DNA of 64,000 nt from Vagococcus proximus (GTDB taxonomy: Bacteria; Bacillota; Bacilli; Lactobacillales; Vagococcaceae), in assembly GCF_029143285.1 (NCBI RefSeq), contig NZ_JAPDSH010000008.1:58274-122273 (forward strand), given 5' to 3'. Positions 18,790-28,794 of the stretch are shown one piece after another. The notes under the pieces are model-generated. The model was not told the origin of the DNA and ran no database searches. It saw only the letters and a program-made list of their open reading frames with translations. The position numbers and the translations under genes are program-made. Position 1 is the stretch's first letter; each line of letters starts with the position of its first letter.

Positions 18790-19974
18790 TTAGTTTTTTA
18801 ATGCTTCAACGTCACGAGCAATCATAACTTCTTCGTCAGTTGGGATTAATAATACTTTAACTTTTGAGTCGTCAGTTGAGATAACAACTTCTTTACCACG
18901 AACATTGTTTTTCTCTTTGTCAACTTCACAACCGAACCAAGTGATACCGTTGATGATTTCTTCACGAACCTCAACACCATTTTCACCAATACCTGCAGTG
19001 AAGACAATTGCGTCAACACCGTTCATAGCAGCAATGTAGCTACCAATGTATTTTTGAACGCGGTTGTTAAAAATTTCTAATGCTAATTTAGCATTTTCTG
19101 AATCTGATGCTTCAACTTCACGCATGTCGCTTGAAATACCAGATAAACCAAGTAAACCTGATTTTTTGTTTAAGATATCAACCATATCTTTAATATCTGT
19201 TAAGCCTTCTTTTTCCATTAAGTATGGTAATAATGACGCATCAATATCGCCAGCACGAGTTCCCATAGTAACACCTGCAAGTGGTGTGAATCCCATAGAA
19301 GTATCGATTGATTTACCACCATCAACGGCAGTAATTGACGCACCGTTACCTAAGTGACATGTAATAATTTTAAGGTCTTTGATGTCTTTACCTAACATAT
19401 CAGCAGCACGATCAGCTACATAACGGTGGCTAGTTCCGTGAGCACCATATTTACGTGCTTGATATTTGTCATAGTATTCCATTGGGATACTATATAAATA
19501 GTTTACAGCTGGCATTGTTGTGTGGAATGATGTATCAAATACAGCAACGTTTACAGCTCCAGGGACTAATTTTTGGAAAATACGGATAACTTTAGCTTCA
19601 GCTGGATTGTGTAATGGTGCAAATTCAGCAAGAGCTTCGATTTTAGCTAACGCTTCGTCATCGATTAAAGCAGACTCTTTAAAGTCTTCTCCACCAGCAA
19701 CAACACGGTGTCCAGCACCCGTGATTTCATCGAATGAACCGATAATGTTTAATTCGATCATTTTTTCGAAAATACGGTTTACGGCAAATTCGTGATCGTT
19801 GATGTCTAATGTTTCATTGAATTTTTTACCTTCACCATATTTAATTGTGAAGATAGAATCGTTTAAACCAATTCTTTCAACGATACCTGACGCGATTACT
19901 TCTTCTTGTGGCATTTCGAATAATTGCCATTTTAAACTTGAACTACCAGCATTGATTGCAATTGTTTTTGACAT
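18790..19974 (-). CDS. ackA: Acetate kinase
   Basis: AckA interconverts acetyl phosphate plus ADP with acetate plus ATP, giving ATP in fermentation. The 394-residue protein has the ASKHA-fold motifs [11 protein letters not shown] (near 6), [10 protein letters not shown] (near 87), [10 protein letters not shown] (near 146), HLGNGAS (near 205) and FTAGIGENG (near 325). ATG 19974 follows an AAAGGAG site; longer in-frame starts lack a site and the extra residues are not conserved. It follows ytxK, as in Bacillus subtilis. Confidence 0.97.
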   Translation of the reverse strand: MSKTIAINAGSSSLKWQLFEMPQEEVIASGIVERIGLNDSIFTIKYGEGKKFNETLDINDHEFAVNRIFEKMIELNIIGSFDEITGAGHRVVAGGEDFKESALIDDEALAKIEALAEFAPLHNPAEAKVIRIFQKLVPGAVNVAVFDTSFHTTMPAVNYLYSIPMEYYDKYQARKYGAHGTSHRYVADRAADMLGKDIKDLKIITCHLGNGASITAVDGGKSIDTSMGFTPLAGVTMGTRAGDIDASLLPYLMEKEGLTDIKDMVDILNKKSGLLGLSGISSDMREVEASDSENAKLALEIFNNRVQKYIGSYIAAMNGVDAIVFTAGIGENGVEVREEIINGITWFGCEVDKEKNNVRGKEVVISTDDSKVKVLLIPTDEEVMIARDVEALKN

Positions 19975-19997
19975 GTTTAAAGCACTCCTTTTGTTTG

Positions 19998-21008
19998 TTA
20001 GATTAAATTTTTTGTCTTCCACGTACTGAATTCTTTGAAAAATTGTTGCACTTGCTGTCCATCTTTAAGCGAAGGGACATCTGCTAGCAGGACTTCTTTG
20101 GCCTGTTTGCTTACATCTCCACGATTTTGAATAATGATAATTGATTTACGTGATTGTTTACTTTTAAATAAACTCTCTGGTAATTGCAAGACACCTTGTA
20201 AGTAAACCTTCTCTGTCAACCATGTTTTAAGCTCAGAGGCCTGGTCTGTTTCTAAGAAGTTACTTGGAACTAAGAACAGTCCAAAACCATCATCTTTCAC
20301 ATAATTCATGCTTTGTTCCATTAATAAATGGTGCGCATAACTATGCCCCTCCTCTGCGCTTGTCACAAACTTACTTGCTTGCTCATCATGAGGATAGTAA
20401 CCAATAGGCAGATCTGCAATCGCTACATCACCTGGTTCGATTAATAAGTGTTGCATGCTATCTTGATGATACAACTGAACAGCTTGTTCTAACCATTCTG
20501 TTGTAACAGCAGTTACTGCTAGCAATGTATCATCTACATCAATCCCATTTCCTTGCGTATGATAACCTGCTAATTGTAAGTTTGTCATCACCGTTAGGAG
20601 TAGATTGCCCATTCCAACAGTTAAATCATTGATAATAAGTGGCTTGTCCTTTTGTGGACTTAGTTGTTCCACTAAGTAGACAAATAGAAAGCCCAAAGTA
20701 TCAGGTGTTAACTGATGATTAGGTTGTAATTGTTCAGACATTGTCCCTTTAAGAAGTAACAATTGGCTAACTTTACGACGTTCTTCTACTTCAAGTTCTA
20801 ATTCTTTGAACTCTTTGTATAAGGCTTCGATTTTAGTTTTTGTTGCGTCATCGGGTAAATTATCTTCAACACGCACTTGATAATCATCATTCATGTTTTC
20901 GCCGTTTTCAATGTAGGCATCTACAAAAGAAATAGTTAAAGACGACTGTAACAATTGAATGGCATTGTCTAATAAATTAAAACCTGATTCAATCTTATTT
21001 TGAGGCAT
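19998..21008 (-). CDS. ytxK: Class I SAM-dependent methyltransferase, YtxK family
   Basis: The 336-residue protein resembles the N-6 adenine methylase core and the Bacillus YtxK protein (about 330 residues). An N-terminal helical region (about 1-100) precedes the Rossmann fold with [13 protein letters not shown] (near 188) and an altered amino-methylase motif, ADLPIGYYP, in place of NPPF/NPPY (near 243). The loss of the Asn makes base methylation doubtful. I chose the Met at 21008, which aligns with the family start. The gene precedes ackA by 23 bases. Confidence 0.82.
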   Translation of the reverse strand: MPQNKIESGFNLLDNAIQLLQSSLTISFVDAYIENGENMNDDYQVRVEDNLPDDATKTKIEALYKEFKELELEVEERRKVSQLLLLKGTMSEQLQPNHQLTPDTLGFLFVYLVEQLSPQKDKPLIINDLTVGMGNLLLTVMTNLQLAGYHTQGNGIDVDDTLLAVTAVTTEWLEQAVQLYHQDSMQHLLIEPGDVAIADLPIGYYPHDEQASKFVTSAEEGHSYAHHLLMEQSMNYVKDDGFGLFLVPSNFLETDQASELKTWLTEKVYLQGVLQLPESLFKSKQSRKSIIIIQNRGDVSKQAKEVLLADVPSLKDGQQVQQFFKEFSTWKTKNLI

Positions 21009-21153
21009 TCTCTCATCTCTTTCCTTTGTATAATATAACAATTTATGTACCTTACCCATTTTAGCGAAATTACTAGCAATATTCAAGCTTTTTAGCTACT
21101 TATCTTATTTATCTTCTAATCCTCTATTGCGGTATTTTTGACTAAAACTAATA

Positions 21154-21193
21154 CACATCTCAAACCTGATTTCTCCCCTTGGTTTGAGATGTG
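21154..21193 (-). terminator. Terminator after the amidase/amino-acid permease operon
   Basis: A perfect 13-bp inverted repeat (CACATCTCAAACC / GGTTTGAGATGTG) with a 14-base loop lies just downstream of the permease stop. The T tract is weak, so efficiency is uncertain. Confidence 0.6.
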
Positions 21194-21212
21194 CATTCTC
21201 TTATATTTAATT

Positions 21213-21881
21213 TTACGCCATTAATTTAAAGCGCTTTTCTAATTTCTTCTGGCCCGAACTAATTCCAATACACAATAACCAATAGATAATCGCTACTAAA
21301 ATATATAAACTCATATAATCAAATTCACGGCCACCAATGATTTTTGCTTTTTGAAACATCTCTGGCACAGTTATCATCGCTGCCAAAGATGTTCCTTTTA
21401 CCAAATCCATCGCCACATTTCCTAAAGCAGGCAATGCCAAACGAAACGCTTGCGGCATAATAATATGACCAATCACTTGAGTAAAGGACATACCGAGTGA
21501 ACGTGCTGCATCCCACTGACCATCCTCGACACCTAAGATTGCGCCACGATATATTTCCCCGATAAAAGCACTACTTGTTAAAGTAAAACAAATAATCACA
21601 GCTTGTAGGGCACTCAACTGAATGGGTAAACCAAAGTACAATAGGAATAATAAAACTAAACCCGGTACACCTCTTAAAAATGACAAATAAAATTTAATAA
21701 TCCCTTGTACTATTTTTAGGGGAAGCAATCCTAGAACCGCTAGAACTATTCCGACAATATTTCCCAATATAAACGTCACCACGCTAATCCCTATTGTATA
21801 AGGCAGTCCTTGTAAAATATAAGGAAGAGAGTCAATCATTAAACTCACATTAATTTTTGGAACATAAACAACTGCTAACAT
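21213..21881 (-). CDS. Amino-acid ABC transporter permease (His/Glu/Gln/Arg family)
   Basis: This 222-residue inner-membrane permease has five predicted membrane segments and the ATPase-docking EAA-like loop near AARSLGMSFTQVIGHIIMPQAFR (positions about 122-144). It pairs with the binding protein upstream: ATG overlaps that gene's stop as TAATG. No ATP-binding subunit gene follows. The operon ends here, so the ATPase must come from another locus. Polar amino acids are the likely substrates. Confidence 0.9.
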   Translation of the reverse strand: MLAVVYVPKINVSLMIDSLPYILQGLPYTIGISVVTFILGNIVGIVLAVLGLLPLKIVQGIIKFYLSFLRGVPGLVLLFLLYFGLPIQLSALQAVIICFTLTSSAFIGEIYRGAILGVEDGQWDAARSLGMSFTQVIGHIIMPQAFRLALPALGNVAMDLVKGTSLAAMITVPEMFQKAKIIGGREFDYMSLYILVAIIYWLLCIGISSGQKKLEKRFKLMA

Positions 21882-22738
21882 TAATCCACTTCCACTCGAC
21901 GATCAATTTTCACTTTTGGTTCAACCGAAACATCTGTATCGAAGAACTGTTTTGAAATCTTAGTTAACGTCCCATCATCCTTCATTTCGTTTAATGCCCC
22001 ATCAATTTTTTCACGCAATGCTTTATTTTCTTTCAGATATAAAAAACCTGATGTCGAGGCATTAAAGTAAACATCTTCTAAAATCTTAACAGGGATATCG
22101 GGTAATGCTCCTACTGACATTTTTTGTAAATAGTAATCATTAATAATCACATCTGTACGCCCATTAGCTACATCTGTCAGGTATTGGTCATTCGTCGCAT
22201 TGTCATAACTTACCAACTCCGCTCCAAACTGTTCTGCCATCTTCATGTAACCCGTTGTCCCCTCACCAGCTGCTTTCTTCCCTTTTAAATCTTCTAGTTC
22301 TTTAATACCAGAATCATCACTCTTACGCACAATTAAACTATCAAAAGAATGTTTCAACGGAACTGACAAGGCAAATGTTTTTTCACGCTTCTCATTCATT
22401 GAGGAATCATTCGCTACAAAATCAGCCGTTCCTTTTTTTAATGACGCAATTGTACCATCTACGTTGTATTCTTTAAATTCAGCCTCAACACCTAAGCGCT
22501 TCGCCACTTCTTTAGCAATTTCAACATCATAACCTGTTAGTTCATTTTTATCATTGGAATACGATGATGGAAACAAAGTGCCAGATGTCGCTACAACCAT
22601 TTTTTTAGCTTTTTCGACTTTAGACCAACTATCATCTTTCGGCGCAGTCTTTTCTTTTTCCTCTTTAGGTGATGAGCATCCTACTAATAATACACTCGCT
22701 GCTACAATTCCTAATCCTACTAACCAACTTTTTTTCAT
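21881..22738 (-). CDS. Amino-acid ABC transporter substrate-binding lipoprotein
   Basis: The 285-residue protein has a lipoprotein signal with lipobox LLVGC (Cys21), then a family 3 periplasmic-binding fold (about 40-270). Features include GYDVEIAKEVAKRLG (near 69) and the Asp-rich hinge segment NGRTDVIINDYYL (near 191). It should be tethered outside the membrane and hand polar amino acids to the permease encoded next. Its start overlaps the amidase stop (TAATG). Confidence 0.93.
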   Translation of the reverse strand: MKKSWLVGLGIVAASVLLVGCSSPKEEKEKTAPKDDSWSKVEKAKKMVVATSGTLFPSSYSNDKNELTGYDVEIAKEVAKRLGVEAEFKEYNVDGTIASLKKGTADFVANDSSMNEKREKTFALSVPLKHSFDSLIVRKSDDSGIKELEDLKGKKAAGEGTTGYMKMAEQFGAELVSYDNATNDQYLTDVANGRTDVIINDYYLQKMSVGALPDIPVKILEDVYFNASTSGFLYLKENKALREKIDGALNEMKDDGTLTKISKQFFDTDVSVEPKVKIDRRVEVD

Positions 22739-24195
22739 TATATTGTCCCACTTTCTTTTCTATAATAATCAGGTAAAATAAATTGATTGTTCGCCTCAAA
22801 TTCTCGGCCCACTTGAAATAAAAGATCCTCTCGACCTTTTGACGCCATAAATTGAATACCCACTGGTAAACCTAACGGACTGACATAGATAGGTAAACTA
22901 ATAGACGGTTGACCTGTCAAATTAGCCAACTGAGTATACGGCGTGATTTTTAAACTATCATGGAACATATCAAAAACAACCTGTTCCAATTCTTCTAAAC
23001 TGGCAAACTCTGCTTTTGATAATCTCATTCTAATCGCGTCACTTTGTAAATCAGTATCTAGCTTTGGTGCGACGCTTGTAGCTGTTGGCGATAAAAACAA
23101 ATCAAATTGATCAAATAGTTGCTCCATTTGATAAGCTGCTGCATCCCATTTTCCTAGAGCCGATATATAGTCTTTTGCTTTCATCTTCTTACCGTATTGA
23201 TAAATCCCCCAGCTCATGGGTTCCATATCATCTACTTGAAGCTCTCGTCCTAGTCCCTGTTCAATTTGAGACATCATATTATCCGTCTCAGCACCGTTCA
23301 TTTGATAATAACTTTGAATGAGCATCTTCCCATCTACAGGATACGGAACTTCAACAAGCTCATGGCCTTGATTGGCTAAAAAATCACACGCCTTATAAAA
23401 AGCTTCCATCGCTTCATCAGATACTTTATTTCCAATCGGTGACGTGGCACAACATGCAATTTTCAGGTGCTGTTTCACCGGCTGATTATTTAACAAAGGA
23501 GCATGATAAGGGGCTGCCACATGATTGCCCTCCATACTTTTAAATAATGTTTCTGTGTCACGCATCGAAACTGTCAAAGCAAAATTAATAGAAGCACCTT
23601 GCCAGTCTCTCCATCCCGAAGGACCTGTTGGCATACTTCCTCGTGTTGGCTTTAAGCCAATTACACCGGAAAAACTAGCTGGTATTCGAATAGAACCTCC
23701 ACCATCACTTGCTGCCGCTATTGGATACATCCCACTAGCAAGAGCTGAAACCGCTCCACCACTAGAGCCCCCAGCATGATAATCTGTATGCCAGACATTT
23801 TTTGTTGCCCCATAAAGTTTTGGGTCTGTTACATTTTTAAATCCAAACTCTGGCGCATTTGTTTTACCAAAAGGGATAAACCCATTTTTTTCCAATCGCT
23901 CTACAAAAAAGTCAGTTTGACTGCTTCTTACATCTTTAAATAAACAAGAACCTGCTGTTGCCCCCAAGCCTTCTTTATCCTGACCTAACATCTTAAGTGC
24001 GATCGGTACCCCACCAAAAGGACCTTGTATAACTGATTCTTTAGCTTGTTTTAATGCACGGGATAAATCATGCTCAACCACCGTATTATATAGCGGGTTT
24101 AACCGTTCAATCTTTCGATTTGTTTCTTCTAATAATTCAACTGGTGACACGTTCTTTTCACGAACTTGTTCTGCCCAAAATGTTGCGTCTCTCAT
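22738..24195 (-). CDS. Amidase signature family enzyme
   Basis: This 485-residue Ser-cisSer-Lys amidase hydrolyses an amide whose identity is unknown. The catalytic Lys lies in ALKMLGQD (near 78), the glycine-serine signature GGSSGG is near 152-157, and the nucleophile segment DGGGSIRIPASFSG is near 175-188. It is like GatA in fold but not beside gatB/gatC, so it is not the Glu-tRNA amidotransferase. ATG 24195 follows GGAAAGGAG; longer in-frame starts lack support. It heads an operon with an amino-acid binding protein and permease, suggesting import of an amide or release of an amino acid from one. Confidence 0.88.
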   Translation of the reverse strand: MRDATFWAEQVREKNVSPVELLEETNRKIERLNPLYNTVVEHDLSRALKQAKESVIQGPFGGVPIALKMLGQDKEGLGATAGSCLFKDVRSSQTDFFVERLEKNGFIPFGKTNAPEFGFKNVTDPKLYGATKNVWHTDYHAGGSSGGAVSALASGMYPIAAASDGGGSIRIPASFSGVIGLKPTRGSMPTGPSGWRDWQGASINFALTVSMRDTETLFKSMEGNHVAAPYHAPLLNNQPVKQHLKIACCATSPIGNKVSDEAMEAFYKACDFLANQGHELVEVPYPVDGKMLIQSYYQMNGAETDNMMSQIEQGLGRELQVDDMEPMSWGIYQYGKKMKAKDYISALGKWDAAAYQMEQLFDQFDLFLSPTATSVAPKLDTDLQSDAIRMRLSKAEFASLEELEQVVFDMFHDSLKITPYTQLANLTGQPSISLPIYVSPLGLPVGIQFMASKGREDLLFQVGREFEANNQFILPDYYRKESGTI

Positions 24196-24298
24196 GATAA
24201 TCTCCTTTCCTACAACCATATTGATTATAGCAAGGCTTACTATTTGTGAAAGTAAATCCGACTTTTTAGCCTCTATTTCTCTTTTATGGCAATACAAA

Positions 24299-24350
24299 AA
24301 AAAATTGCTCCTTGATATGATGGGATTTCTCCTTCATACAAAAGAACAAT
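24299..24350 (-). terminator. Possible terminator after yktB
   Basis: On the minus strand AAAATTGTTC pairs with GAGCAATTTT across a loop of about 30 bases and runs into a ten-base T tract. The long loop lowers certainty. Confidence 0.4.
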
Positions 24351-24367
24351 TTTGGTTTTTTCATTTT

Positions 24368-24982
24368 TTATACTTGGCTCATTGGACGAGTTAACTGATA
24401 AAAAGGAACCAATTTAGCATACGTCTCAACCATATAATCGATCGCCTTTTCTGGCTGATTTAGTAACTCATCTGTTTTAAGTAAAATACGTCCTAGTTGA
24501 AATTCACCTTTTTTTACATCTCGCCATCTTGTTAGGGCAGCTATTAAATCCGCGTCTTTAAGAGAGTGATAATTATTGACGGTATGGTCTAAATTAATCA
24601 TGAAATCGTCAGGCAGCGCATCAAATAGACCCTTTTCCTTCATCAACGCATCAGCCATCGTTTTTTCATTAAGTGGATTATCAATAAATGACAACCACAT
24701 CACGATGTACTCGCCATTAATTCCTAAAGTAAAGTGTGGGTACTTTTTATAGCCTCGTTTATCTCCACCCATAGCTGACCAAGTAAAATCAGGTGCATTA
24801 GTTGTACGGCGTCTATGTTGTGCAATATGGATAATTAATTCTTCCCCTAATACTGGTTCTAATTCAGTAACAACACGTTCATCTAACGCTTGAAACTTTG
24901 GCTGAATGACACGTCTGACTTCGGCCATACGTTCGTCTAACCCTTCTACTTCAAATACATCAAAATCTTGATACTCAAACAT
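24368..24982 (-). CDS. yktB: DUF1054/UPF0637 family protein (YktB-like)
   Basis: This 204-residue soluble protein belongs to the Bacillus YktB family. Conserved segments are FTWSAMGGDKRGYKKYPHF (about 68-86) and the late helical tail. Structures of the family exist, but no function is known. The start follows a GAGGACG site. It is monocistronic. A possible terminator lies downstream (AAAATTGTTC and GAGCAATTTT with a long loop, then a run of T on the minus strand, about 24299-24350). Confidence 0.85.
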   Translation of the reverse strand: MFEYQDFDVFEVEGLDERMAEVRRVIQPKFQALDERVVTELEPVLGEELIIHIAQHRRRTTNAPDFTWSAMGGDKRGYKKYPHFTLGINGEYIVMWLSFIDNPLNEKTMADALMKEKGLFDALPDDFMINLDHTVNNYHSLKDADLIAALTRWRDVKKGEFQLGRILLKTDELLNQPEKAIDYMVETYAKLVPFYQLTRPMSQV

Positions 24983-25048
24983 TTTTTCACGTCCTCTTCT
25001 TCTCAGTCCTATTTATCATAGCATATCTTTCGCTCTAATAATAAAAAA

Positions 25049-25072
25049 GAAGCATGACCAAAGTCATACTTC
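25049..25072 (-). terminator. Terminator after the iron-siderophore operon
   Basis: GAAGTATGAC and GTCATGCTTC pair across TTTG on the minus strand and are followed by T6. Confidence 0.85.
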
Positions 25073-25081
25073 CCTAATCGA

Positions 25082-26041
25082 TTATTTTAATGCTTTTTCA
25101 ACATCTTCAAGCATTAATTCTGTACACTTAATACCGCCGCCTGATAAATACCACACATCCGGTGTTAATGAGACGACTTTATTTGTTTGTCCTGCTTTTG
25201 TTTGAGCCACTAATTCATTTTTAGCTACATTATTTTGAGACGTATCGCCACCAATTGCTTTCGTGCGGTCTACCACAAAAATAATATCTGGATTTTTTTC
25301 TAACACATATTCATAAGAAACCGATTGTCCGTGAGTTGATGCTTCGATCTTATCATCCGCTACCGGGAATCCAAATGTATCATGAATGATACCGAAACGA
25401 GAACCTTCACCATAAGCTGATAGCTGTCCTTCATTTACTAATGTCGTCAATGTTTTCAACCCACTTGCTTGAGCATCTTTTTTAACAGCTTTAATTTTAT
25501 TTTCAATCGTTGCTACTTTTTCTTTTGCTACTTTTTCTTCGTCAAAGATTTTAGCTAACGTCTTAATGTTACTTACTGTTGATTCCCATGTCTTAGAACT
25601 ATCTACTGATAAATAAACCGTTGGCGCTATTGCTTCAAGGTCTTTTTTATAATCTTCTTGACGTCCTGAAATAACGATTAAATCTGGTTTTAGTTGATTA
25701 ATTTTTTCTAAATCTGGTTCTTTAAGTCCACCAACTGATTCAACCTCTTTAAAACTTTCTAAATACTTAGGTAAATTCTTTTGAGGAACACCAATAACTG
25801 ACTTTTCTTTCCCTAATTCACGAATCGTATCAAGCGATCCCATATCAAAAACGACTACTTTTTTCGGATTGGTTGGTACCTCTACTTTTCCAGAAGCATC
25901 TTCAACCGTGATAACTTGGCTAACCTTGTCACCTTTTGCTTCGTTTTCCTCTTTATTATCAGCCGGTTTTGAACACCCCGCCATAACCAACATTCCTGCT
26001 AGTACTATCCCAAATGCTTTAAACTTTGTTTTTCTCATCAT
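25082..26041 (-). CDS. Iron-siderophore ABC transporter substrate-binding lipoprotein (YclQ/FpuA/CeuE-like)
   Basis: The protein (about 319 residues) has a signal peptide with lipobox VMAGC and a class III periplasmic-binding fold (about 50-315) with a long central helix rich in Lys and Glu. Motifs such as KKVVVFDMGSLDTI and LKPDLIVISGRQ are typical of siderophore-binding proteins such as Bacillus YclQ (petrobactin). ATG 26041 (or 26038) has a GAAGG site at good spacing; an ATG at 26053 abuts its site. It is the last gene of the Fur-box-controlled operon. Confidence 0.9.
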   Translation of the reverse strand: MMRKTKFKAFGIVLAGMLVMAGCSKPADNKEENEAKGDKVSQVITVEDASGKVEVPTNPKKVVVFDMGSLDTIRELGKEKSVIGVPQKNLPKYLESFKEVESVGGLKEPDLEKINQLKPDLIVISGRQEDYKKDLEAIAPTVYLSVDSSKTWESTVSNIKTLAKIFDEEKVAKEKVATIENKIKAVKKDAQASGLKTLTTLVNEGQLSAYGEGSRFGIIHDTFGFPVADDKIEASTHGQSVSYEYVLEKNPDIIFVVDRTKAIGGDTSQNNVAKNELVAQTKAGQTNKVVSLTPDVWYLSGGGIKCTELMLEDVEKALK

Positions 26042-26095
26042 CTTAACCTTCATCCTTTCTCTTTTTAATTTCCTTTTTTAAGGTAGTTGATGCCA

Positions 26096-26857
26096 TTAAG
26101 ATTCATTAAAGTAAAGACAGAAACGTTTGCCCTCTAACTCACAGACACGAATACTCATGTCATATAAACTATCAAGGACTTCCTTTTGAATCACGTCATC
26201 CGTCGGGCCATGCTTATAGACTTGGCCGTTTTTCATTGCGACAATTTCATCTGCATAACTTGAGGCAAAGTTAATGTCATGTAGGACTATCACAACTGTC
26301 TTACCATGATCATCCACCAGGCGTCGCAACGTCTGCATCATTTGAACCGCAAAGTTCATATCTAAATTATTAAGAGGCTCATCTAATAATATATAATCTG
26401 TATCTTGAGCGAATACCATCGCAATATACGCACGCTGTAATTGTCCACCAGAAAGCGAATCTATCGGTTCATTTTGCAACTCTTTTAGACCTAGATAGTC
26501 TAAAGCTTCATCAATTTTTTTGTTGTCTTCTTTTGTCAGACGGCCTTTGCTATAAGGAAAACGACCAAATGCAACTAATTCACGAACTGTAATCTTTAAA
26601 GTAACCGCATTGGCTTGTTTTAAAATCGATAATTTCTTTGCTAAATCATTTTGTTTCCAAGATTTCACTTCATCTCCAGCTAGATAAATCTCACCTGTAT
26701 CTTTTTCAATCAAGCGACTCATCATTGACAATAGCGTACTTTTCCCCGCACCATTAGGACCGATAAAGGCTGTTAATTTTCCTTCTGAAATTGGTAAATC
26801 AACATCTGTCACGACAGGTTTTTTACCGTACTTTTTTGATACTTTTTCAATTTTCAT
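26096..26857 (-). CDS. Iron-siderophore ABC transporter ATP-binding protein
   Basis: The 253-residue ATPase has Walker A GPNGAGKST (near 32-40), Q-loop region, ABC signature LSGGQLQRAYIAM (near 132-144), Walker B DYILLDEP (near 153-160) and the switch His in VIVLHDINFAS (near 189). It energises the two permeases encoded upstream. ATG 26857 follows an AGGAAGG site and overlaps the end of the upstream permease gene; the in-frame extension to 26878 lacks a site. Confidence 0.95.
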   Translation of the reverse strand: MKIEKVSKKYGKKPVVTDVDLPISEGKLTAFIGPNGAGKSTLLSMMSRLIEKDTGEIYLAGDEVKSWKQNDLAKKLSILKQANAVTLKITVRELVAFGRFPYSKGRLTKEDNKKIDEALDYLGLKELQNEPIDSLSGGQLQRAYIAMVFAQDTDYILLDEPLNNLDMNFAVQMMQTLRRLVDDHGKTVVIVLHDINFASSYADEIVAMKNGQVYKHGPTDDVIQKEVLDSLYDMSIRVCELEGKRFCLYFNES

Positions 26858-26858
26858 A

Positions 26859-27827
26859 TTAACTTGCCTTCCTCTCACCTAAAATTTTGGTCACAAAGTA
26901 AATTCCGCCGATGAATTCAATGACTACGCTCATTGTTGTATTCCAGTGAAATACTTGCTCTACGAAAAATTGACCGACTACTAATAAAAGAATTCCGATC
27001 AAACTTCCTCCAATAAATAACGACTGATGACGAAATGTTCCTAAAAATTGATAGGTTAAATTCGCCACAATAAACCCTAAAAATGTAACAGGACCCACTA
27101 AAGCAGTCGATAAAGCAACAAGTAAACTAACTGCAATCAATAATCGAAGTTGTAAGCTATCTACGGCCACGCCCAAATTTAACGCCTTGTCTTTACCTAA
27201 ATGTAAAACATCAAGTTGTGGCGCTTTAAGCCATAGATACACAATCGTGACAGCCATCAAAACACCTGCAACCGTCAACAAGGACACATCTACATTTCCA
27301 AAACTAGCAAATAATTTCCCTTGTAGCTTATCGTATTCATTTGGGTCTAATAAAACTTGCATAAATGTGCTAAAGCTACTAAAGAACGTGCCTAAAATCA
27401 TACCTATCATTAATAATAAAAATAAATTCTGTTGACCCTTTTTTAGTAAAAAGTAAAATAATCCAGTACTTAACCCAACCATCAACACGACGTTGAGTAT
27501 AAACATAAATGGTCTGTGTCCCATTAACCCAGCCGACTCTCTTCCCATGAAGAAAAATAAAATGGTCTGAATTAAAATATAAAGCGAATCAAACCCTAAA
27601 ATACTCGGTGTCAGAAAATGATTTTGTGTAATCGTTTGAAATGTTATTGTCGCATAGCTGGTTGCGACACCAACAAACATAAAGGCTAATAACTTTTTAC
27701 CCCTAAGTTTTAATGCAAACTCCCAGTTGCCATATGTATGATACGTTAAAAACAACCAACTCATCACTATAACGGCTACAACCAATAACACTAGTTTTCC
27801 TCTAATTGATAATCTACTTACTCTCAT
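26859..27827 (-). CDS. Iron-siderophore ABC transporter permease (FecCD family, YclO-like)
   Basis: This 322-residue integral membrane protein has about nine to ten hydrophobic segments. The FecCD-family coupling region with the conserved Gly near TALVGPVTFLGFIVANLTYQF is at about 245-265. Its start overlaps the stop of the other permease gene by four bases (ATGA-type overlap), so the two subunits are made in coupled fashion and should form a heterodimer. Confidence 0.92.
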   Translation of the reverse strand: MRVSRLSIRGKLVLLVVAVIVMSWLFLTYHTYGNWEFALKLRGKKLLAFMFVGVATSYATITFQTITQNHFLTPSILGFDSLYILIQTILFFFMGRESAGLMGHRPFMFILNVVLMVGLSTGLFYFLLKKGQQNLFLLLMIGMILGTFFSSFSTFMQVLLDPNEYDKLQGKLFASFGNVDVSLLTVAGVLMAVTIVYLWLKAPQLDVLHLGKDKALNLGVAVDSLQLRLLIAVSLLVALSTALVGPVTFLGFIVANLTYQFLGTFRHQSLFIGGSLIGILLLVVGQFFVEQVFHWNTTMSVVIEFIGGIYFVTKILGERKAS

Positions 27828-28771
27828 TTTCGTGCCCCCTTTAATAATAAGGCAATGAACATGACGCTACCAATCACACCTACAACTAAGCTAACTGGCA
27901 CTTCATAGGGTTGAATAATTAACCTTGAGATAATATCACAGACAATCAAGAAACAACTCCCCGCACCTGCCGTCAACCAGATTGTCTGTTTCATTTGATC
28001 GCCATAATAGAGCGAGACAACGTTTGGAACAATAACGCCTAGAAATGGTAACCCACCAATAGTCACAAGGACCACGCTACTTGCTAAAGCAACAATACCT
28101 AAACCAAATAACTGAATCACTTTATAGTTCAAGCCGATTCCTGTCGCCATATCTTCTCCCATCCCTGCTATCGTAAAGTGATACGCATAAAGGTAAGCAA
28201 GAAGTAACAGTGGTACTGTTAGATAAACTAACTCATAACCACCGCGCGTAATCGTTGCAAAATTCCCTTGCAACCACGAAGACATATTTTGAACCAGTTG
28301 AAGTTGATACGCAAAAAACGTGACAACCGATCCGATAATATTACCAAACATTAACCCCACTAGAGGAACCATTACCTGATTTTTACGAGGCAATCTCTGA
28401 ATAAGTTGGATAAATAGCACTGTCCCTAAAAATGCAAACAGAAACGCTACCCCTGAACGAACGAAGGTCGAGCTATTCGGGAAAAAGACCATTGCAATCA
28501 ATATCCCTAAACGTGCACTATCCATTGTCCCCGCTGTTGTGGGCGATACAAATTTATTTTGAGTGAGATGCTGCATAATTAACCCACACACACCACTTGT
28601 TGCACCTGCAATAATCAGGCTTACAGTTCGTGGTACACGTGTACTCCATAAGACTAATTTCTGAGTCTCGTCCAACTGAAAGATATCTGTCACTGGGATG
28701 CTCTGAACACCTATAAATAACGAAGTAATCGCTAGTAGTATTAAACAAATAATAACAACACTTTTTTTCAA
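27824..28771 (-). CDS. Iron-siderophore ABC transporter permease (FecCD family, YclN-like)
   Basis: This permease of about 315 residues starts the operon. It has eight to ten membrane segments and the conserved loop TIGGLPFLGVIVPNVV (near 232-247). I chose TTG 28771, nine bases after AAAAGGAG; a longer in-frame start at ATG 28810 would place the first codons inside the Fur box and before the only good ribosome site. The gene order permease-permease-ATPase-binding protein matches Bacillus yclNOPQ. Confidence 0.85.
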   Translation of the reverse strand: MKKSVVIICLILLAITSLFIGVQSIPVTDIFQLDETQKLVLWSTRVPRTVSLIIAGATSGVCGLIMQHLTQNKFVSPTTAGTMDSARLGILIAMVFFPNSSTFVRSGVAFLFAFLGTVLFIQLIQRLPRKNQVMVPLVGLMFGNIIGSVVTFFAYQLQLVQNMSSWLQGNFATITRGGYELVYLTVPLLLLAYLYAYHFTIAGMGEDMATGIGLNYKVIQLFGLGIVALASSVVLVTIGGLPFLGVIVPNVVSLYYGDQMKQTIWLTAGAGSCFLIVCDIISRLIIQPYEVPVSLVVGVIGSVMFIALLLKGARK

Positions 28772-28794
28772 ACCAGCGTCTCTCCTTTTGTAAT

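Noticed and set aside
22738..24195. Amidase as GatA of the Glu-tRNA amidotransferase
   Set aside because: There is no gatB or gatC alongside, and it is coupled to a transporter; only the fold is shared.
24194..24394. 66-residue plus-strand frame between the amidase and yktB
   Set aside because: It lacks a ribosome site, covers the amidase start region and the terminator of yktB, and looks like low-complexity translation of AT-rich DNA.
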